A stretch of 21,582 nucleotides of DNA, from positions 10,716-32,297 of the forward strand of contig DGPO01000003.1 of NCBI GenBank assembly GCA_002390485.1, in the 5' to 3' direction. Position 1 is the first letter of the stretch. Every line of letters begins with the position of its first letter. Shown here in pieces: positions 17,534 to 21,582 of the stretch. This DNA is from Halieaceae bacterium UBA4438. Lineage in GTDB: Bacteria > Pseudomonadota > Gammaproteobacteria > Pseudomonadales > Halieaceae. The notes beneath the pieces were generated by a model that saw only the letters and a program-made list of their open reading frames with translations, ran no database searches and had not been told where the DNA came from. The position numbers and the translations under genes are program-made.

Positions 17534-19022
17534 CGTCAAACCGAGAGCCCTCGCCGGGTGATGATGTCAGTGCCACGGTCCCACCCAACATATCGCAAAA
17601 GTTACTGACAATCGCTAAACCCAAGCCGGTCCCGCCATAGTTGACACTGGTCTTACTGTCGGCCTGAACAAACGCTTGGAAAACCTTCGCCTGTTGTTCC
17701 TCGGTCATGCCGATACCACTGTCTGAAACACTGAGCGTAAAACGCTCGTTTTCCACGCTGGCATCGACAGTAATCGTACCATTTTTTGTAAATTTGCAGG
17801 CGTTGGAAAAGAGGTTGGTCAGGATTTGCTGAACTTTAGCCGCGTCACTGTCGATGTCGATGTCCTTTGCGGCGGCAATATTTAAGTCAAGTCGATTGTT
17901 ATTTTGCGCCAGCAAGGGTGACAGCGCGTCGCAGACCTGAACCACAAGACCGGCAACATTAAACGGTTCATAACTGACGGACATTTTCCCTGTTTCGATT
18001 TTGGAAAGATCGAGAATGTCATTGATCAGTGTGAGCAGCTGACGGCCCGAAAAAATAATCGTGGTGAGGTCATGGTGATGTTGATCCCGGTTAATTGCGC
18101 CGCCGTCGCTGAGTTCATCCTGAAGCATCTCGGAGTAGCCGATAATGGCGTTCAGGGGCGTACGTAATTCGTGTGACACGTTAGCTAAGAACATGCTCTT
18201 GGCCTCATTAGCGGCTTCGGCATCTGCTCTGGCTTCGTTGAGGTCTGACATGGCGGTCTGAAGCGACGCAGACATTTCGTTGAAGGTCTGGGCGAGGTTT
18301 GCGATCTCTCCTGCATCGCGATTCTCATCGATTCGGTGGGTCAGGTCTCCAGCTCCAAATCGCTCAACACCGACCCGCAGACGAAACAACGACGCATTGG
18401 TGGACCGTATTAACGTGAGTATCAGGATTAAGGTGATCGTGATCGAGCTGATAAAGGCGATAATGGTAATGCGGTCGGTCAACTGAATGGTGTTGTCAAT
18501 GACCGTCGATCGCTCCAGTGCGACCGCACTTTGTTTGTCTGCCAACAGACGCAATTTATCGACGCTGGCGTCGTAAATGGCCGCTGTGAGTCGTGTTGGG
18601 ACCGCGCCATTATTGTAGTTTTGATAAAAGCGCGCCCATTCGTTTAGCAGATCGGACGAGACCTTGTAAAAGTCGCGAAATGCCGCTTCGGTTTGCACGT
18701 CGCTCAATCCGCCCAAACCGCGGAGCTGATCAGAGATGGCCGTCAGCTCTGCATTGGCTTGATCGCGCTGGGTGGATCGAATAGGTGCGTTAGTTTCGCG
18801 CAGCGCGGCAAGCACTTGAACTCGCTGGTGCTCCGTTGTCAGTCCTTGCTGAATACTCTGGACCAAGGCTGTCGCCTCAGTCGCATTTCGATACGCCAGA
18901 ACGCTCTCGCTTCGCGCGTAGCTTCCCCACAAGTGGGTCGCCACGTTGAAGGCGAATAATAAAAGAATCGATGCCGAAGCTAAGTAGAGCCGGGCTTGTA
19001 GCCCTAGTCGCGCTGTGATCAT
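17508..19022 (-). CDS. Membrane sensor histidine kinase
   Basis: A 504-aa transmembrane kinase. TM1 lies at about 12-30, a mostly helical periplasmic region at 31-183, TM2 at about 184-206, a HAMP domain at about 207-262 ([17 protein letters not shown]), and then DHp with H284 in [23 protein letters not shown]. The HATPase_c domain has the N box ([13 protein letters not shown]403/N407), G1 DSGIG (434-438), an F box and G2 GGTGLGLA. No receiver or HPt domain is fused. The sensor region resembles no named domain that I recognise. The start is ATG, sharing one base with the stop of the upstream receiver gene (TGATG). It is the last gene of a three-gene overlapping operon, so its likely phospho-targets are its two operon partners. 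Confidence 0.93.
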   Translation of the reverse strand: MITARLGLQARLYLASASILLLFAFNVATHLWGSYARSESVLAYRNATEATALVQSIQQGLTTEHQRVQVLAALRETNAPIRSTQRDQANAELTAISDQLRGLGGLSDVQTEAAFRDFYKVSSDLLNEWARFYQNYNNGAVPTRLTAAIYDASVDKLRLLADKQSAVALERSTVIDNTIQLTDRITIIAFISSITITLILILTLIRSTNASLFRLRVGVERFGAGDLTHRIDENRDAGEIANLAQTFNEMSASLQTAMSDLNEARADAEAANEAKSMFLANVSHELRTPLNAIIGYSEMLQDELSDGGAINRDQHHHDLTTIIFSGRQLLTLINDILDLSKIETGKMSVSYEPFNVAGLVVQVCDALSPLLAQNNNRLDLNIAAAKDIDIDSDAAKVQQILTNLFSNACKFTKNGTITVDASVENERFTLSVSDSGIGMTEEQQAKVFQAFVQADSKTSVNYGGTGLGLAIVSNFCDMLGGTVALTSSPGEGSRFDVSLPVGPV

Positions 19023-19399
19023 CAGTCAATTGCCCCCAAGAATTGATAAATTTTGGCAAGTAGCGCGGGAAAGTCGATAGGCTTCGTTTCGTATTCGCTG
19101 CAACCGACGCTCATCGCTCGCTCGCGATCTGCGGCCATAGCGTGGGCAGTTAACGCGATAATTGGGATGTTGGCGATCGTGGGGTCGGTTTTTGCTTGCT
19201 GGGTCGCTTCCCAGCCGTCAAGTACAGGGAGCGTCATATCCATCAGTACCACGCCAGGTTGGGCTGTGCGCATGGTCTCAAGCGCCGTTTCGCCATCTTG
19301 TGCCGTAATGACGGTTAGACCCGCCCGGCTGAGTCTTCGGGTCAACATGTCTCTGTTGATGTCATTGTCTTCAACCAGTAAGACTTCAGAGTTAGGCAT
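19022..19399 (-). CDS. Single-domain response regulator (CheY-like receiver)
   Basis: A 125-aa stand-alone receiver with all key residues: acidic pair E10/D11, phosphoacceptor D54 in [16 protein letters not shown]84 in IALTAHAM, and K106 in YETKPID. The sequence style ([20 protein letters not shown]) is that of receivers usually fused to hybrid kinases, so this looks like a detached kinase receiver that may relay phosphate or compete for it. It overlaps the cyclase gene upstream by 8 bases and the kinase gene downstream by 1 base, so all three are almost certainly co-translated. No output domain is present. Confidence 0.93.
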   Translation of the reverse strand: MPNSEVLLVEDNDINRDMLTRRLSRAGLTVITAQDGETALETMRTAQPGVVLMDMTLPVLDGWEATQQAKTDPTIANIPIIALTAHAMAADRERAMSVGCSEYETKPIDFPALLAKIYQFLGAID

Positions 19400-20819
19400 T
19401 GAATGAGCTCCCTACAATGGGGTAAACGGTGAGCAATTCCTCGATTCCCTTTGCTTTAATCGTCCGACTCTTACCCGCTACAAACTGATCACCGTTCAAC
19501 GCTCGATATGTTTGCTCTGAGATCAGAATTTCGTGAGGCCGCGCATCGTCTTCGATTCGCGAAGTCACGTTCACCTGATGGCCGACAAAGCCGTATTTTG
19601 AACGACGCTCTGAACCAATATTCCCAGCGACGACTTCACCAGTATTTAGGGCTATCGCCATCTCGATAACAGGGAGACCGTCTGCAATATTTTCCGCATT
19701 AATTTCAGCCATGGCCTCTTGCATCTGGATCGCACAGTTGACGGCCTTCGTGGCATGATCGGCTGACACTGACGGTGCGCCAAAAGCTGCCAATACGGCG
19801 TCGCCCAAAAACTCATCAATCGTACCGCCGTGGTGAAGAATGATGTCAGTCATCTTTCCAAGGTAACGGTTTAGTAGTGCCATGACCTGCTCGGGCGGCA
19901 AATGCTCCACCAGTGTTGTGAAGCTTCGGATGTCACTCATCATCAGCGTGACGTTTCGTAAGTCGCCGCCCAGTTTCAGCCCCTCTGGCTTTTCCAAAAT
20001 CTCCTCGACGATTGCATCAGAGATGTACCGACCGAAGGTTTGACGAATAAACTGCTCGCGTTTTTCAAGTTGTTCGCGATAGGTCGCCTCTTTATCGTGC
20101 CATCGCTTACGCTCAATACCTGACTTGATGCGTGCGGTGAGCAGCACCGCATTGACGGGCTTAAGGAGGTAGTCATCGGCGCCGACCTGAATACAATCAA
20201 TAATTTGATCCATGTCCTGGCGACCTGAAATCATAATTACGGGTATCGCGCGCAGGTGCTCATCGCTTTTAATGCGCGCAAGCACCTCTCTACCGTCTGT
20301 ACCCGGCATCACGAGGTCAAGTAACACGAGATCGACACGCGTTGTGGCTAATGTCGTGAGTGCGGCGTCTCCGGAGTTGGCGGTGACGATGGTGCAGTCC
20401 ATTTTTCGCAGCAAACGCGACATGAGATCAAGATTTTCGGGCATGTCGTCAACGATGAGGATGGTGCAATCTTCGAAGGTCTCAGTGGAGCGGTTGCTCG
20501 TGGCTGTGTTGGAGGGCGCCTTTGTCGCAGTACTGAGTAGCTCGGTCATTTCGGTAAGACCTTTAACCAACGGTGCGATCGCCTCGTCCTCTGATTCCAG
20601 CAACATTTCGGCGTAGCCTTTGACTGCTGCGATGGAATTGAGCCTGTCGTGCTGGTTTGCGTCATTGCCCTCAATCATGGTGTTGAGGCGTTCCATCGCG
20701 TCCTTCAGAGACACAATGTCCTCTGAAAGATCATCACTGCACGCGCTGCGGAGCGCGCTAAGCGTTGGAATGAGACGCTTGCCGAGCTGAGAAACCTTTC
20801 TTAAAGCCTGTTTCGACAC
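19392..20819 (-). CDS. Response regulator with class III adenylate/guanylate cyclase output
   Basis: A 475-aa cytosolic protein. Residues 1-110 are a helical N-terminal region with a DHp-like stretch (H57-D...LNSIAAVKGYAEMLLE) that lacks the usual H-E-L-R-T-P core. The receiver domain (about 117-235) has D124/D125, phosphoacceptor D168 (LLDLVMPG) and K220. A linker helix (about 240-262) leads into a class III cyclase homology domain (about 285-465). Metal-binding D296 (SDIRSF) and D340 (FLGDAV) and transition-state N417 and R421 (VNVTSR) are present, so it should be catalytically competent. The position that is Lys in most adenylate cyclases is E336, and the second purine-selecting position appears to be G410, so the product (cAMP or cGMP) cannot be assigned. 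The start is GTG, with GGA eight bases upstream. It is the first gene of the kinase operon. Confidence 0.92.
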   Translation of the reverse strand: MSKQALRKVSQLGKRLIPTLSALRSACSDDLSEDIVSLKDAMERLNTMIEGNDANQHDRLNSIAAVKGYAEMLLESEDEAIAPLVKGLTEMTELLSTATKAPSNTATSNRSTETFEDCTILIVDDMPENLDLMSRLLRKMDCTIVTANSGDAALTTLATTRVDLVLLDLVMPGTDGREVLARIKSDEHLRAIPVIMISGRQDMDQIIDCIQVGADDYLLKPVNAVLLTARIKSGIERKRWHDKEATYREQLEKREQFIRQTFGRYISDAIVEEILEKPEGLKLGGDLRNVTLMMSDIRSFTTLVEHLPPEQVMALLNRYLGKMTDIILHHGGTIDEFLGDAVLAAFGAPSVSADHATKAVNCAIQMQEAMAEINAENIADGLPVIEMAIALNTGEVVAGNIGSERRSKYGFVGHQVNVTSRIEDDARPHEILISEQTYRALNGDQFVAGKSRTIKAKGIEELLTVYPIVGSSFNA

Positions 20820-20854
20820 AAAAATGGTCCAATTGCTGGGTGAAATCGACCTAA

Positions 20855-20860
20855 AGTATA
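20855..20860 (-). promoter_or_regulatory. Candidate -10 of the cyclase operon promoter
   Basis: The minus strand reads TATACT here, five of six matches to the consensus, which would give a leader of about 30 bases before the GTG at 20819. No clear -35 hexamer was found at the expected spacing, so an activator or another sigma factor could be involved. Confidence 0.35.
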
Positions 20861-20912
20861 TCGCGCTTACGACTTTGCACTAGTGGGGATAGGCGCGAGC
20901 GACAGCTTCAGT

Positions 20913-20935
20913 TAGAATTGTGAATATTCCACAAT
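20913..20935 (+). promoter_or_regulatory. Candidate -10 and overlapping inverted-repeat operator of the Crp/Fnr-like gene
   Basis: TAGAAT at 20913-20918 is a possible -10. The inverted repeat ATTGTG-N7-CACAAT (20917-20935) overlaps it and the probable start point, 12 bases before the ATG. The arms resemble the CRP half-site TGTGA/TCACA, but the GTG-to-CAC spacing is 7 rather than the classical 8 bases. The position would suit autorepression by the adjacent regulator. Confidence 0.45.
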
Positions 20936-20947
20936 GAGTATGGTGTC

Positions 20948-21582
20948 ATGCTGGACCAAGTTGAAATCTTCCATGGCTTAAGTAGCGATGAGTTAGCGGC
21001 GCTTGAGCACTCGAGTACGTCTGAGACCTATTCAAAAAATACGGTCGTCATTCAGGAGAATGAGCCGGCTGATGCGCTCTATGTGATTGAGTCGGGGCGG
21101 GTCAAGGTTTACTGCAGTGACAAGAACGGCAAAGAGTTCATTATGAACTCGTTGGGCGTTGGTGATTACTTTGGTGAACTTGCGTTGCTTGATGATTCAG
21201 CGCGCTCAGCGTCAGTGCGAACGGTTGAGCCCTGTCAGTTTCGGATAGTGAAGAAAGAAGATTTCTCGAAAGTTCTCTCGGACAATCCAGGCATCACGCA
21301 GCAACTGTTGGGCAACTTGGCCGCACGCGTGCGCAAGTTAACGACAGACGTTAAAAACCTTGCACTACAGGATGTTTATGGACGCGTCGCCAACGTGTTG
21401 ATGGATCTGTCGCATGAACGGGGTGACGGCACCTTGTTTGTGCCCGAGAAACTGACACAGCAAGATATTGCGGATCGTGTTGGTGCCTCTCGCGAAATGG
21501 TGGCACGTATCCTCAAAGATCTGACCATTGGCGAGTACATTCGATTTGAAGGTCGTCACATCGTCATCAATACAAGACTCCC
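20948..21582 (+). CDS. Crp/Fnr-family transcriptional regulator, 3' end cut by window
   Basis: The frame from ATG 20948 is open to the last base, giving 211 residues plus two bases; only a few C-terminal residues are likely missing. It has an N-terminal cyclic-nucleotide-binding beta-roll (about 1-115) with VIESGRVKVY and YFGELALLDDSARSASVRT, where E77, R86 and S87 correspond to the phosphate/ribose contacts of E. coli CRP. A long C-helix (about 117-145, with T132/T133) and a winged helix-turn-helix follow; its recognition helix SREMVARILKDL keeps R182, E183 and R187, matching CRP R180, E181 and R185. There are no Fnr-type N-terminal cysteines. It is divergent from the cyclase operon with a 128-base shared control region. 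cAMP binding is likely but not certain. Confidence 0.92.
   Translation, partial: MLDQVEIFHGLSSDELAALEHSSTSETYSKNTVVIQENEPADALYVIESGRVKVYCSDKNGKEFIMNSLGVGDYFGELALLDDSARSASVRTVEPCQFRIVKKEDFSKVLSDNPGITQQLLGNLAARVRKLTTDVKNLALQDVYGRVANVLMDLSHERGDGTLFVPEKLTQQDIADRVGASREMVARILKDLTIGEYIRFEGRHIVINTRL

Overview
The window is a gene-dense stretch (almost no intergenic space, roughly 50-55% GC by eye) of a gammaproteobacterial chromosome. The evidence is the block ypjD/corB divergent from ffh, then rpsP-rimM-trmD-rplS, then xerD-dsbC-...-recJ-prfB-lysS. That backbone is known from Escherichia and Pseudomonas. Hom and thrC sitting between dsbC and recJ, and a ThrC of 467 aa, are closer to Pseudomonas than to enterics. 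A marine gammaproteobacterium is plausible, but I cannot name a genus from sequence reading alone.

Layout. (1) 1-1070 (+): the 3' part of tgt, which is cut by the window edge, overlapping a 61-aa DUF1289 protein. (2) 1075-3250 (-): corB/yfjD-type CNNM/CBS protein and ypjD, a CcsA-like membrane protein. (3) 3251-3344: divergent promoter region. (4) 3345-6864 (+): ffh, then rpsP-rimM-trmD-rplS (SRP GTPase, two ribosomal proteins, 16S maturation factor, tRNA m1G37 methyltransferase). (5) 6892-12527 (+): xerD, dsbC, alaC-type aminotransferase, hom, thrC, mostly with overlaps or very short gaps. (6) 12527-16924 (+): recJ, prfB with its programmed +1 frameshift, lysS. (7) 16967-17533 (+): an unassigned lipoprotein with a C-terminal coiled coil. 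(8) 17508-20819 (-): a three-gene overlapping signalling operon, in transcription order receiver-class III nucleotide cyclase, single-domain receiver, membrane histidine kinase. (9) 20948 to the end (+): a Crp/Fnr-family regulator, cut by the window edge and divergent from the cyclase.

How it fits together. Regions 1-6 are housekeeping: translation, secretion, tRNA modification, chromosome dimer resolution, disulfide isomerisation, threonine and alanine metabolism, DNA repair. The least ordinary part is 17.5-21.6 kb. There a histidine kinase, a CheY-like receiver and a receiver-cyclase are translationally coupled, and they face a CRP-like protein whose recognition helix keeps the E. coli CRP contact residues. 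The simplest reading is a self-contained circuit of phosphorelay, cyclic nucleotide and CRP-type transcription factor, with a candidate operator at 20917-20935. That circuit is inference from gene order and motifs.

No rRNA, tRNA, CRISPR array, insertion sequence or phage gene was seen. No intergenic stretch reaches 300 bases; the longest is 128 bases (20820-20947). I found no convincing intrinsic terminator.
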